Shown: positions 1 to 8,281 of the stretch, in pieces
How positions within the stretch are numbered: the first letter of the stretch is position 1
Layout: every line of letters starts with the position of its first letter
Source: JBDKUD01 sp050943315
GTDB taxonomy: Bacteria; Bacillota; Syntrophomonadia; Syntrophomonadales; Syntrophomonadaceae
Length of the DNA: 21,293 nucleotides
Direction: 5' to 3'
Assembly: GCA_050943315.1 (NCBI GenBank)
Contig: JBMNOY010000039.1
Span: 1 to 21,293, forward strand
Notes under the pieces: generated by a model
Databases searched by the model: none
What the model saw: the letters and a program-made list of their open reading frames with translations, nothing else
Told to the model about the DNA's origin: nothing
Program-made: the position numbers and the translations under genes

Positions 1-1
1 A

Positions 2-928
2 TTGAGTGGTATTGCCGATGAGAAGGGCCGTATTTTGCATAAGATAACTCAGCCTACCAATGCTCACAATGGTGCTGACGATGTTCTCAACCGCATGTGT
101 GCCGACATCAGGCAGCTGCAGCAAAAAGTATGCGCCTCACCCCAAGAAATCGCTGCCCTGGTGGTCGGTTCCCCGGGGCCGGTTTACTATCCTGACGGGA
201 TTGTGGGCCATGCGCCCAACCTGGGATGGATCAGCCTTAACCTGAAACAGGAACTGAAAGCCAGGCTGGGCCGGGAAGTAGTCGTGGAGAATGATGCTAA
301 TATGGCTGCTATGGGGGTATACTATTTTGAATATCACTGCTCACACCGTAATCTGTTGTACATAACTGTAAGTACCGGAATAGGCGGAGGAATAATCATA
401 AATGGCCGCATATACCGGGGAAGCACCGGCGGTGCCGGAGAATTCGGCCATATGGTTATTGACCCCGGGGGAGCCGAGTGCAGCTGCGGCCGCCGGGGGT
501 GTTGGGAAGCACTGGCATCAGGCACCGCCATAGCCCGCGAAGCCCGGGAGCTCATCAGCCAGGGAAGGGGAAAAGCTATTCTGGCTGCCGGCCCACCGGA
601 CGGGACTATTTCCGCCCGCGAGGTAGGTATAGCCGCCCGTCATGATGACCCCGAAGCCCTGGCTATAATTAACCAGGTAGCAGAATTGCTGGGCAGAGGA
701 ATATCCAATTTGGTAAACATATTTAACCCCGACATGGTAGTTCTGGCCGGGGGAGTGGCAGTAGGTCTGCAAGACCTTCTGCTCCAGCCGGTTACTGATA
801 TAGTTAATGCAAGCGTATTTAAAATGCACAGCGAAAAACTAACCATAAACGTTTCCAGTATGGGTAATGATATAGGGCTTCTGGGGTGCATAGCCTTTGC
901 GCTTACCGGTATGGAGCGAAGTTCTTAA
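2..928 (+). CDS. ROK-family sugar kinase (probable glucokinase), 5' end missing
   Basis: Probably phosphorylates glucose or a related hexose with ATP in the cytoplasm, feeding the sugar phosphates handled by the isomerase downstream. The visible 308 residues hold the ROK hallmarks: a GGAGEFGHM segment followed by the zinc-binding signature CSCGRRGCWE (CxCGxxGCxE), a phosphate-binding STGIGGG loop, and a C-terminal GGVAVG loop. The first ATP-binding segment expected in the family (an IGxDxGGT-type motif) is absent. The reading frame is open to the window edge, so the true start lies upstream and the TTG at 2 is only the first in-frame start-like codon. The TAA stop is followed after 4 nt by an intergenic repeat element. 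Glucokinase is the most likely role, but ROK kinases for other sugars, and sugarless ROK repressors, share the signature. No helix-turn-helix is visible in the part present. Confidence 0.85.
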   Translation: MSGIADEKGRILHKITQPTNAHNGADDVLNRMCADIRQLQQKVCASPQEIAALVVGSPGPVYYPDGIVGHAPNLGWISLNLKQELKARLGREVVVENDANMAAMGVYYFEYHCSHRNLLYITVSTGIGGGIIINGRIYRGSTGGAGEFGHMVIDPGGAECSCGRRGCWEALASGTAIAREARELISQGRGKAILAAGPPDGTISAREVGIAARHDDPEALAIINQVAELLGRGISNLVNIFNPDMVVLAGGVAVGLQDLLLQPVTDIVNASVFKMHSEKLTINVSSMGNDIGLLGCIAFALTGMERSS

Positions 929-932
929 TACG

Positions 933-1259
933 ATTCAACGCGGATTACGCGGACTTGCGGGCGCGGATTTCCGCGGATCATTATGAATTCAACACTGACT
1001 CGCTTCGCTCGTACACAGATTTTCTGGGATAAACACAGATTTTTTTCTGATAAAAGCTGCTCAGTATACTTGAAATATAGAGTCGGTTATTCGAAAGCGA
1101 TTAATTTTATTATGAACGATTAAACCTTTCTGGTTACGCAACCCAAAACTTTCTATACAGTAACATCTCTTCAACTATTGATAAAGAATAATCTGTGTTC
1201 TTCATAAGTAAATCTGTGTAAATCTGTGTTGAATTAAATCCGCGTAATCCGCGTTGAAT
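933..1259 (+). repeat. Intergenic modular repeat, copy A (+ orientation)
   Basis: This fills the 364-base gap between the kinase and isomerase genes. The ends are a perfect 21-bp inverted repeat at 933-953 and 1239-1259, beginning ATTCAACGCGGATTACGC. Inside are further copies of a short word in both directions: AACACTGA and AACACAGATT on the left (about 991-1040), and AATCTGTGTT with AATCCGCGT on the right (1190-1259). The centre (about 1060-1180) is AT-rich and matches the reverse complement of copy B, for example around GGTTATTCGAAAGCG. No open frame or protein signature is visible. It lies 4 nt after the upstream stop codon, and the next ribosome-binding site starts 19 nt after it. Confidence 0.85.
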
Positions 1260-1292
1260 TAACGTCGCGTTGAAAAAAAGGGGGAATAGATT

Positions 1293-2327
1293 GTGGGTAC
1301 TGATTTAACACCGGAGAAGATGATGGGTTTTCTGTATGAGTTGCCTGAGCAGTTTGAACGGTGCCGGCAGCTGCAATTCGATTTGGAGAGATACCAACGG
1401 GATTACCGCCAGATAATTGTGACTGGTTTGGGCGGATCAGCTATTGGTGGGGATATCCTAAGAACTTATGCTCTAAACAACGCTTTGATACCGATTCTGG
1501 TTAATCGTGATTATGACCTTCCCCGTTTTACCGGCCCGGATACCCTGGTTCTCGCGGTAAGCTATTCGGGAAACACCGAAGAAACTCTAAGTGCCTATCA
1601 GCAGGCAAAGAGCAGCGGAGCTGACATCATCTGTCTCACTGCCGGGGGGAAGCTCCTGGAAATGGGCCAGAGTGATGGCTTTACGGTCATTAAGGTGCCC
1701 GCCGGCCTGGTTCCCCGGGCAGCTACCGGCTATTTATTTGCACCATTGGCCCTGGCTCTGGAGAAAATGGGCCTTTTGCATGGGGTAAGTAATGATATCG
1801 AGGAGGCTATCAGTGTCCTTAAGAATTTGCGGGAATCACTGTGTCCCCGGGTGGATACCCCGGATAATAAAGCCAAAGCTATAGCCGCCCGCATGAAAGA
1901 CAGCATTCCGGTTATCTGGGGGGTGTCAGGAGTGTCGGAGACGGCTGCCCTGCGCTGGAAAGCCCAGATTAACGAAAATGCCAAATGCCCTGCCTATTAC
2001 AATGTTTTCCCGGAGCTCAACCATAATGAAATAGTAGGATTTGAAGTACCGGCAGAAATTCTCTCCCGGTTGGTAGTGGTTATATTACGTTCTCAGTCTG
2101 ATAAAGAACGAATAAATAAAAGGGTGGAAATTAGCAAAAATATTATTAAAGATAAAGTAAAAAATATTATTGAGGTAAGCAGTCAGGGAGACTCCTTCCT
2201 GGCCCAGTTCTACTCCCTGACCTATATAGGGGACTATGCCAGTGCGTATCTGGCCCTGGAATATGGCATAAACCCCACACCGGTAAAAGTGATAGATTAC
2301 CTCAAAGCCGAACTTGCCAAAAGCTAG
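1293..2327 (+). CDS. Bifunctional phosphoglucose/phosphomannose isomerase
   Basis: Interconverts glucose-6-P or mannose-6-P with fructose-6-P in the cytoplasm, joining the sugar kinase upstream to glycolysis. The 344-residue length is normal for the short SIS-domain isomerases that differ from classical Pgi. Visible motifs are GLGGSAIGGD at residues 45-54 and SYSGNTEET at 90-98 (SIS sugar-phosphate loops), PRAATGY at 141-147, and NENAK...ELNHNE at about 227-246, typical of the C-terminal PGI/PMI domain. The GTG start at 1293 is chosen because AGGGGGA at 1279-1285 lies 7 nt upstream and the protein then begins at the usual family position. It is bracketed by two inverted copies of the intergenic repeat. 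The family assignment is firm, but the balance between glucose and mannose activity cannot be read from sequence. Confidence 0.9.
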   Translation: MGTDLTPEKMMGFLYELPEQFERCRQLQFDLERYQRDYRQIIVTGLGGSAIGGDILRTYALNNALIPILVNRDYDLPRFTGPDTLVLAVSYSGNTEETLSAYQQAKSSGADIICLTAGGKLLEMGQSDGFTVIKVPAGLVPRAATGYLFAPLALALEKMGLLHGVSNDIEEAISVLKNLRESLCPRVDTPDNKAKAIAARMKDSIPVIWGVSGVSETAALRWKAQINENAKCPAYYNVFPELNHNEIVGFEVPAEILSRLVVVILRSQSDKERINKRVEISKNIIKDKVKNIIEVSSQGDSFLAQFYSLTYIGDYASAYLALEYGINPTPVKVIDYLKAELAKS

Positions 2328-2334
2328 AGTTGTT

Positions 2335-2708
2335 ATTCAACGCGGATTACGGGCATTCTAATTCAACGCGGATTTAATTCAACGCGGATTTACTCAGATT
2401 TACCTATGAAGGACACAGATTATTTTTCGTAATACTTTAGGAGAGGTTGCTGTGTAGAAAGTTTTGGATTGCGTAACGAAAAAGGTCTAATCCTACCGCT
2501 TTCGAATAACCATACATTATATTTTAAATATACTGGGCAGCTTTATCAGAAAAAATCTGTGTTTATCCCAGAAAAATCAGTGTACGAGCGCAGCGAGTCA
2601 GTGTTGAATATAAATCCGCGGCCATCCGCGTCCACAGGGTCCACCCTCCGGGTACCACTGATGCTCCCTTCGGGTCGCAATTAAGGACGCGCGTAATCCA
2701 CGTTGAAT
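2335..2708 (-). repeat. Intergenic modular repeat, copy B (- orientation, longest copy)
   Basis: This occupies nearly all of the 417-base gap between the isomerase and PHP genes. The ends are ATTCAACGCGGATTACG (2335) and the inverted AATCCACGTTGAAT (2695-2708). The core at about 2390-2610 is the reverse complement of copy A, sharing the GCTTTCGAATAACC centre and the GTACGAGCGCAGCGAGTCAG block. The right part (about 2636-2694) carries an extra GC-rich module with small hairpins (ACCCTCCGGGT, CCCTTCGGG) that recurs in copy C in the opposite direction and, in part, in copy D. A 71-codon open frame inside it (2469-2684) has no recognisable product and appears to be a by-product of the repeat. Confidence 0.85.
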
Positions 2709-2744
2709 CAATCCTTTTCTAAATCTATATTGGTGGTGCTGTTC

Positions 2745-3533
2745 ATGCAATTTTACGGCGATTATCACACCCATACGGTTAACAGTGACGGCAGACAGAC
2801 TGTTGCAGAAATAGTAGACGCTGCCTGCCGGCGGGGGTTAAAAGAGGTAGCTATAACTGACCATGGTCCCCTGGCGGCAGTTATCGGGGTAAAAAGCCCG
2901 GAAGTTTACCTTAGCCTGCGCCGCACCATTGATGAGATTAATGCCCAAAATAATTCTATCCGGGTGCTGTTAGGAGCGGAGGCCAATATACGTGATCGCC
3001 GTGGTAATCTGGACATCCCTGAAGAAGTTATCGAGCAATTAGACATATTGATTGCCGGTATGCACCCTTATACCCTTCCTACCTCGGTGGGTGAAGGCAT
3101 AGCCCTATTCGCTCAGAATTCCCTGCGCCATCTGGGCCCCAAACAAAAGGAGAAAGCCATCATGGCTAATACCGAAGCGACTGTGGCAGTACTCGACAAA
3201 AACCCCGAGATTGACATTCTTTCCCACCCCGGCTTATTCTTTACTGTCGATGTAGAAGAAGTAGCCCGGGCCTGCCTGCGAAATGATGTTTTATTTGAAA
3301 TTAATTGCGGACACGGTCAGCCCCCGATTTCTGATATAATGAAAGCAGAGCAAATCGGAGTGCAATTCATCATTAACAGCGATGCCCATTTTCCGGATTC
3401 TGTAGGTTACCTGGAATATGGTGCCAGAGCTGTCCGGAAGCTGGGGATTAAAGAGGAGAGAATTGTCAACCTTACCGGGAACAGGGGGTATTCACCATGG
3501 CGCAAGAAACTGCAGCATTACATGTACTCATAA
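2745..3533 (+). CDS. PHP-domain metal-dependent phosphatase/hydrolase (YcdX-like)
   Basis: Predicted cytoplasmic phosphoesterase of the PHP superfamily, with a trinuclear metal site. The substrate is unknown. The first PHP motif HTHTVNSDG lies at residues 8-16, followed by ITDHG, the EANI segment, ILSHPG, and a C-terminal NSDAHFPDSVG motif, which together supply the expected His/Asp/Glu ligands. The ATG at 2745 (262 residues) is preferred. It is preceded by GGTGGTG (2732-2738) and gives a protein starting right before the first metal motif. A longer frame opening with TTG at 2703 would begin inside the right end of repeat B. The gene overlaps rapZ by 37 bases, so the two are translationally linked. 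PHP-rapZ-yvcK-whiA is a conserved order in clostridia, which hints at a shared role, but the role of the PHP protein there is not known to me. Confidence 0.85.
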   Translation: MQFYGDYHTHTVNSDGRQTVAEIVDAACRRGLKEVAITDHGPLAAVIGVKSPEVYLSLRRTIDEINAQNNSIRVLLGAEANIRDRRGNLDIPEEVIEQLDILIAGMHPYTLPTSVGEGIALFAQNSLRHLGPKQKEKAIMANTEATVAVLDKNPEIDILSHPGLFFTVDVEEVARACLRNDVLFEINCGHGQPPISDIMKAEQIGVQFIINSDAHFPDSVGYLEYGARAVRKLGIKEERIVNLTGNRGYSPWRKKLQHYMYS

Positions 3534-4381
3534 TAACCGGCATGTCCGGGGCGGGAAAAAGCCAGGTGATTAATTGCCTGGAAGATCTGGAGTATTATTG
3601 CGTAGACAATCTTCCCCCCAGTTTACTTACCAAGTTTATCGAACTAAGTTTGCAGTCAGAGGGTAAAATTGACAAAGTTGCCCTGGTTATTGATGTGCGG
3701 GGCGGGGATTTCTTCCACGACCTTTCCACAGCTCTGGATGATTTAGAACAAATGGATATTCCTTATGAGATAATCTATATGGAAGCATCAGACCAGGTGT
3801 TGGTGCGCCGCTTTAAGGAATCGCGGCGCCGGCACCCATTAACCACTACCGGGCGATTATTGGATTCCATACAGGTGGAACGCCGCATGTTAGAGGAACT
3901 GCGCGGCAAGGCTAATGTAATTATTGATACTTCCGACCTTACTCCCAAGGAACTTAAAGAAAAGTTGACCAGCATGTACCAGGAGAAACAGTCTGGATTT
4001 TCGGTCAACGTGGTGTCTTTTGGCTATAAACTGGGCGTTCCGCTGGATTCGGATATTGTCATGGATGTTAGGTTTTTACCGAACCCGTTCTATGATCCGG
4101 TGATGAGGACTATGACCGGGGAGGAAAAACCGGTAATCGACTATGTGATGGAATCACCGGTTACCGGATCTTTCACCCGGCGCTACCTGAGCCTGTTGCG
4201 ATTTCTCATCCCTAATTATATAAAAGAAGGTAAAACTAATTTATCATTGGCCATAGGCTGTACCGGGGGACAGCACCGGTCTGTGGTACTGGCCGATTAT
4301 CTGGGCAAACAGCTTAAAAAAATGGGCTATCGGGTGCTCATCAAACATAGGGACATATCCAGGTATAAAGTGGAGGAGTAA
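3497..4381 (+). CDS. rapZ: RapZ/YvcJ family nucleotide-binding protein
   Basis: P-loop ATP/GTP-binding protein. In Escherichia coli RapZ is an RNA-binding adaptor controlling glucosamine-6-P synthase mRNA; in Bacillus the orthologue YvcJ affects competence. The 294-residue length is typical. The Walker A motif GMSGAGKS is at residues 15-22 and is followed by the family-specific YYCVDNLPP. A Walker B-like VALVIDVRGG lies at 61-70. The C-terminal GCTGGQHRSV (about residue 253) is the strongly conserved RapZ signature. The start is supported by AGGGGG at 3483-3488, 8 nt upstream. The gene begins inside the PHP gene, and its stop codon abuts the yvcK ATG. Confidence 0.95.
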   Translation: MAQETAALHVLIITGMSGAGKSQVINCLEDLEYYCVDNLPPSLLTKFIELSLQSEGKIDKVALVIDVRGGDFFHDLSTALDDLEQMDIPYEIIYMEASDQVLVRRFKESRRRHPLTTTGRLLDSIQVERRMLEELRGKANVIIDTSDLTPKELKEKLTSMYQEKQSGFSVNVVSFGYKLGVPLDSDIVMDVRFLPNPFYDPVMRTMTGEEKPVIDYVMESPVTGSFTRRYLSLLRFLIPNYIKEGKTNLSLAIGCTGGQHRSVVLADYLGKQLKKMGYRVLIKHRDISRYKVEE

Positions 4382-5341
4382 ATGCATAGTACAGGTGGAG
4401 GGCCCCGGATAGTTGTCATTGGCGGAGGTACCGGTTTATCAGTCTTGCTCAAGGGTCTGAAAAGGTATTCTTCAAATCTCACCGCTATAGTTACCGTAAC
4501 TGATGATGGCGGAAGCTCAGGCCGGCTTAGAAATGAACTGGGGGTTTTACCCCCCGGGGATATACGTAACTGTTTAGTGGCCCTGGCAGAAACGGAAACA
4601 TTGATGGATAAAGTTTTTCAACACCGGTTCAGGCACGGATGCGGATTGGGCGGGCATAACCTCGGCAATCTCTTATTAGTGGCCATGACAGAAATTACCG
4701 GAGATTTTATTTCGGCGATTAAAGAAGTCAGTAAAGTCCTGGCTGTAAGGGGAACTATTCTGCCGGCTACACTGGAACATGTCACCCTGGCGGCCAAAAT
4801 GCGGGATGGAACTGTAGTTTTTGGTGAGACTTCCATTCGAGAGTACAGAAGCAGTATAGAGAGGTTATTTCTTACACCTTCACAATGCATGCCGGTCCCG
4901 GATACTATCGATGCTATTATGGCTGCTGATGCGGTAATAGTTGGTCCGGGCAGTCTCTATACCAGCATTATTCCCAACCTTCTGGTAAATGATGTTACCG
5001 AAGCGATTGCCCTATCAACAGCCACGACTATCTACGTAAGCAACATAATGACCGAACAGGGCGAAACCGATAATTTCAGCAGTGCTGACCATTTAAGAGT
5101 TATCCGTGATCATATTGGCCGGCAGATATTTGATTATGTAATAGTCAATACTGGTACTATAGACGAAGACCGTCTAAAACGCTACTGGCAGGAACAAGCG
5201 GTACCAGTAAAGGCGGCCGACCAGGAAATTGCGGAGATGGGAATTAAGGTACTAAAACAAGACCTGGTGGCCGAGTCCGGAGTTGCCTGGCATAATCCCG
5301 ACAAACTGGCCCGAACTATTCTAGGAGTATTAAGCCAATAA
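4382..5341 (+). CDS. yvcK: YvcK/CofD-like gluconeogenesis factor
   Basis: Cytoplasmic UDP-sugar-binding protein. In Bacillus it is required for growth on gluconeogenic carbon sources and for normal cell shape and wall synthesis. The protein has 319 residues, the usual family length. IGGGTGLS is at residues 13-20, DDGGSSGRLR at 41-50 and PPGDIRNCL directly after. The motifs GLGGHNLGN and GPGSLYTSI are also present; all are diagnostic of the YvcK branch rather than F420 CofD enzymes. The ATG directly follows the rapZ TAA with no spacer, and its Shine-Dalgarno GGAGGAG (4372-4378) lies in the last rapZ codons, so translation of the two is coupled. Confidence 0.95.
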   Translation: MHSTGGGPRIVVIGGGTGLSVLLKGLKRYSSNLTAIVTVTDDGGSSGRLRNELGVLPPGDIRNCLVALAETETLMDKVFQHRFRHGCGLGGHNLGNLLLVAMTEITGDFISAIKEVSKVLAVRGTILPATLEHVTLAAKMRDGTVVFGETSIREYRSSIERLFLTPSQCMPVPDTIDAIMAADAVIVGPGSLYTSIIPNLLVNDVTEAIALSTATTIYVSNIMTEQGETDNFSSADHLRVIRDHIGRQIFDYVIVNTGTIDEDRLKRYWQEQAVPVKAADQEIAEMGIKVLKQDLVAESGVAWHNPDKLARTILGVLSQ

Positions 5342-5360
5342 TTCGACACAGAGATTCCTG

Positions 5361-5616
5361 ATTCAACGCGGATTATGCGCGTCCTTAATAGTGACCGACG
5401 GAGCATCAGTTGTACCCGTAGGGTGGATCTTATTATGATTACCGCGGATTCAAATAATGTGAATTTTCCAGGTATTCTTCAGGCTATACCTAAAGGATAA
5501 TTGTTTGTATATATTAGTAATGTAAAGTCGCCGATTAAAACTGTAGTATTACATTTTATATACTAAAAACAAAATCCGCGTTAATCCGAATAGAATCAGC
5601 GTAATCCGCGTTGAAT
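5361..5616 (+). repeat. Intergenic modular repeat, copy C (divergent centre)
   Basis: This lies in the 301-base gap between yvcK and whiA. The ends share the family words: ATTCAACGCGGATTA at 5361 and, inverted, TAATCCGCGTTGAAT ending at 5616. The block at about 5378-5427 is the reverse complement of the GC-rich module in copy B (GCGTCCTTAAT, GGAGCATCAGT, GGGTGG), followed by an internal ACCGCGGATT. The AT-rich centre (about 5450-5570) does not resemble copies A, B or G. No promoter is obvious in the gap, and the twenty bases before the element hold nothing recognisable. Confidence 0.75.
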
Positions 5617-5642
5617 CAGGTTAAATATAAATGGAGTATAGT

Positions 5643-6581
5643 ATGAGTTTTTCGAGTGATGTAAAAAATGAATTGGCCCGCCTGATTCCTGAACGGGAAT
5701 GTTGCCGCAAGGCGGAAATAGCCGCCATGCTGGCGGTGAGCGGTAATTTTGTGTGGCAGGGAGATAATCTGATTACCCGGGCGGTGTCTGAAAGTGCGGC
5801 TACGGCGCGGAAAATGTTTACCCTGATTAAACGCGTTTATGGCTTGCCATCTGCGGTCAGAATGGAGAAACGCCGGCATTTCAATAAAAATAAAATATAT
5901 GTGGTGGACATTCATTTTACTGTAGCCGATTTAAATATATTACAGGAGTTGGCCCTGGTAGACGACAACCTGCAGTTAAAACGCCAGGTGGCCTGGCCTT
6001 TACTGGGAAAATCATGCTGCCGCAGGGCTTATCTGCGCGGTATTTTCTTAAGCCGGGGTTTCATTAACCGCCCCTCCAGTGATTATCACCTGGAACTGCT
6101 GGTGAATGACAACCGGCTGGCGGCCGATACGCAAAAGCTATTAGCCCGGATTGGACTGGAGGCTCGAATCAGCGAACGTAAGAATGCCCTTCTGCTCTAC
6201 ATCAAGGAAGGCGAAAAGATAGTAGATTTCCTGCGTATTGTTGGTGCCAGTAAAGCATTACTGGATTTTGAGAATATCCGTATAATAAAATCCATGCGCA
6301 ATAATGTTAACCGGCAAGTTAACTGTGAAACCGCCAATCTGGTGAAAACGGTAGATGCCTCCTTACGCCAGATTGAAACCATAGAAAAATTATTAGCCAG
6401 AAGGGGGGTGCAGGGTTTACCGCCTGGCTTAAGAGAGCTGGCTGTTCTGAGAATAGAGAATCCCGATTCAAGCCTTAAGGAACTAGGATTAATGATGGAC
6501 CCGCCGTTAAGCAAATCGGGAGTAGCCTACCGCATGCGCAAGCTGGAAAATATGGCTCAAGAGGTAATAGAAGACAGGTAA
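5643..6581 (+). CDS. whiA: DNA-binding protein WhiA
   Basis: Sporulation/cell-division regulator with a LAGLIDADG homing-endonuclease-like fold fused to a helix-turn-helix. In actinobacteria it activates sporulation genes, and in Bacillus it influences division and chromosome segregation. The protein has 312 residues. The N-terminus SFSSDVKNELARL is the family hallmark. The middle segment with CCRRAYLRGIFLSRGF matches the WhiA LAGLIDADG-like core, and the C-terminal part (about 250-312, including LAVLRIENPDSSLKELG) is the HTH domain. The ATG at 5643 is preferred to the in-frame ATG at 5631 because GGAG at 5633-5636 lies 6 nt upstream of it and the family starts at MSF. It follows repeat C by 26 nt. 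Confidence 0.95.
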   Translation: MSFSSDVKNELARLIPERECCRKAEIAAMLAVSGNFVWQGDNLITRAVSESAATARKMFTLIKRVYGLPSAVRMEKRRHFNKNKIYVVDIHFTVADLNILQELALVDDNLQLKRQVAWPLLGKSCCRRAYLRGIFLSRGFINRPSSDYHLELLVNDNRLAADTQKLLARIGLEARISERKNALLLYIKEGEKIVDFLRIVGASKALLDFENIRIIKSMRNNVNRQVNCETANLVKTVDASLRQIETIEKLLARRGVQGLPPGLRELAVLRIENPDSSLKELGLMMDPPLSKSGVAYRMRKLENMAQEVIEDR

Positions 6582-6657
6582 ATAAGGCAGGACATAACAT
6601 TATTTATAGAGAATGCTATTAACGGTATAAAGAACAAGCATAGAAATATATTAGAAC

Positions 6658-6687
6658 TTGACTTTAGCCCATCCTTAACAGTATTGT
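6658..6687 (+). promoter_or_regulatory. Candidate sigma-A promoter for rpoN
   Basis: In the 155-base gap upstream of rpoN, TTGACT at 6658-6663 is followed after 18 bases by TATTGT (6682-6687). The -35 box is good and the -10 box is weak. This is a possible start for separate rpoN transcription; read-through from whiA is equally possible. Confidence 0.35.
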
Positions 6688-6736
6688 TTGAAATCGATGG
6701 TTGTTGACAGGAATCGATTTGAAGTGGGGGACATTT

Positions 6737-8122
6737 ATGAGGCTTACACATGACGTGTTTCTTGAACAACAACAAAGACTGGTGATGACGCCGGAGTTGC
6801 GTCAGGCTATTGCTATTCTTCAAATGTCAACTTTAGAACTAAATGATTACATTCAACAGGAGTTAGAAGAGAATCCATTTCTGGAAGTGAAAGAAGCAGA
6901 TGAATCATTTGACCAGGAAAAGCAGAATGAGGACCTGGATAAGGCTAAAATAGAAGATTGGTTGGAATATTTTAATGACCGGGATATCGGTTATTCCGAA
7001 CATGATAACGAAGATGAAAAATCATTCGAGAATTTCCTTACCAAGAGACCGACTCTATATGAGCACCTGGAGTTTCAACTACGTCTGGCCTGCAACAAAC
7101 AGGATGACCTGATTATTGGTCATTTCATCATCGGCAGCATTGACAATAATGGCTACCTGAGTATAGAACCCGGGGAAATAGCGACCCGGCTACAAACCAG
7201 TGAAAGCCGGGTGCAGGAGGTTTTAGAGCTAATTCAATCATTCCACCCCCATGGGGTAGGTGCCCGGGATTTAGCCGAATGCTTGCTCTTGCAGCTAAAA
7301 CATTTTGGCAAAGATAATTCCCTGGCCCGGGAAATAATCAAGAATTATCTGCCTGACCTGGCCAAGGGACGGCTTAATAAGATAGCCCAGGCATTGGGCA
7401 TCACGGTGTGCGAGGTACAGGAGATCTGCGATTTAATCCGCACTCTGGACCCCCGCCCGGGACTGCAGTATAGCAATGACAGTGAAATAAAGTATATTGT
7501 TCCGGACGTAATAGTGCAACAGTTGGATGGGGAGAATATTGTAATTATTAACGATTCCCATTTTCCCCGGTTGATCGTTAATCAATTATACGAAAATGTA
7601 CTGCGCCAGCCTGATTCCTATACCGGTGACGTAAAGAAATACCTGGAGGAGAGGATGGGAGCCGCCATATGGCTTATAAAAAGTATTGAGCAGAGGCGTA
7701 TAACCTTATATAAAGTGTCCCGCTGTATTGTTGATATTCAAAAGGAGTTTATCGACAAAGGCGTGGAGTACATGAAACCCCTCACGCTTAAACAGGTTGC
7801 TGATATTGTGGAAGTACATGAATCAACGGTTAGCCGGGCCACCAATAACAAGTATATACAAACACCCCAGGGCCTTTTTGAGTTGAAATACTTCTTCAGC
7901 AGCGGTGTAGATTCAGTAGCTAGTAATCAGAAGGTTTCTTCCAAGAGTATTAAACATATGATCGAGGAACTTATAGCCAATGAAGATACTACCCAACCCT
8001 TAAGTGACCAGGCCATTGTGGAGATGCTTAAACAAAAAGGCCTGTGTATATCACGCCGGACGGTGGCCAAATACCGCCAGGAAATGGGTATCATGTCTAC
8101 CTTATCCCGCAAACGGTACTAG
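6737..8122 (+). CDS. rpoN: RNA polymerase sigma-54 factor
   Basis: Alternative sigma factor that recognises -24/-12 promoters and needs AAA+ activators for open-complex formation. The 461-residue protein shows the full domain order. The glutamine-rich activator-interacting region I (about 7-50) contains EQQQRLVMTPELRQAI and ELEENPFLEV. An acidic linker (about 50-105) is followed by the core-binding domain, a helix-turn-helix near 347-375 (KQVADIVEVHESTVSRA) and the RpoN box SRRTVAKYRQ at 439-448 (consensus ARRTVAKYRE). The ATG at 6737 has GTGGGGG (6724-6730) 6 nt upstream; an upstream in-frame TTG at 6701 lacks such support. Placement directly before cggR is common in Firmicutes. A strong terminator follows 7 nt after the stop. 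Confidence 0.96.
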   Translation: MRLTHDVFLEQQQRLVMTPELRQAIAILQMSTLELNDYIQQELEENPFLEVKEADESFDQEKQNEDLDKAKIEDWLEYFNDRDIGYSEHDNEDEKSFENFLTKRPTLYEHLEFQLRLACNKQDDLIIGHFIIGSIDNNGYLSIEPGEIATRLQTSESRVQEVLELIQSFHPHGVGARDLAECLLLQLKHFGKDNSLAREIIKNYLPDLAKGRLNKIAQALGITVCEVQEICDLIRTLDPRPGLQYSNDSEIKYIVPDVIVQQLDGENIVIINDSHFPRLIVNQLYENVLRQPDSYTGDVKKYLEERMGAAIWLIKSIEQRRITLYKVSRCIVDIQKEFIDKGVEYMKPLTLKQVADIVEVHESTVSRATNNKYIQTPQGLFELKYFFSSGVDSVASNQKVSSKSIKHMIEELIANEDTTQPLSDQAIVEMLKQKGLCISRRTVAKYRQEMGIMSTLSRKRY

Positions 8123-8129
8123 AAAGTGT

Positions 8130-8163
8130 GATGAGGGTAAATTCACCCTCATCTTTCTTTTTT
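8130..8163 (+). terminator. Intrinsic terminator after rpoN
   Basis: A perfect 9-bp stem GATGAGGGT/ACCCTCATC (8130-8138 and 8145-8153) with a 6-base loop is followed by TTTCTTTTTT. It separates the rapZ-yvcK-whiA-rpoN group from the cggR operon. Confidence 0.93.
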
Positions 8164-8231
8164 CTGCACCAACATATTTCGAATGATTTTTAGTACGGGG
8201 TAATTTTGTATACAATTTATCTGCTATATTG

Positions 8232-8240
8232 TGCTATAAT
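8232..8240 (+). promoter_or_regulatory. Extended -10 promoter of the cggR-gap operon
   Basis: TGCTATAAT is a perfect TGnTATAAT extended -10 element. No good -35 box lies 16-18 bases upstream (TACAAT at 8211 is the nearest), consistent with extended -10 promoters. A 10-bp palindrome TTGTATACAA (8206-8215) occupies the -35 zone. It is the only strong promoter candidate between the rpoN terminator and cggR. Confidence 0.7.
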
Positions 8241-8281
8241 AATTACACAATTTTGATTAATTATGTAGCATTATCCATGTT

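Noticed and set aside
933..1259. The intergenic repeats as CRISPR arrays
   Set aside because: The repeated words are short (10-14 bases), occur in both directions, have no uniform spacers, and no cas gene is present.
2469..2684. A 71-codon + strand open frame in the gap between the isomerase and PHP genes
   Set aside because: It lies wholly within repeat B, has no recognisable domain, and the matching frame is broken in the related copy F.
2703..2744. Longer PHP protein starting at a TTG
   Set aside because: The extension starts inside the end of repeat B and has no ribosome-binding site; the ATG at 2745 has one and fits the family.
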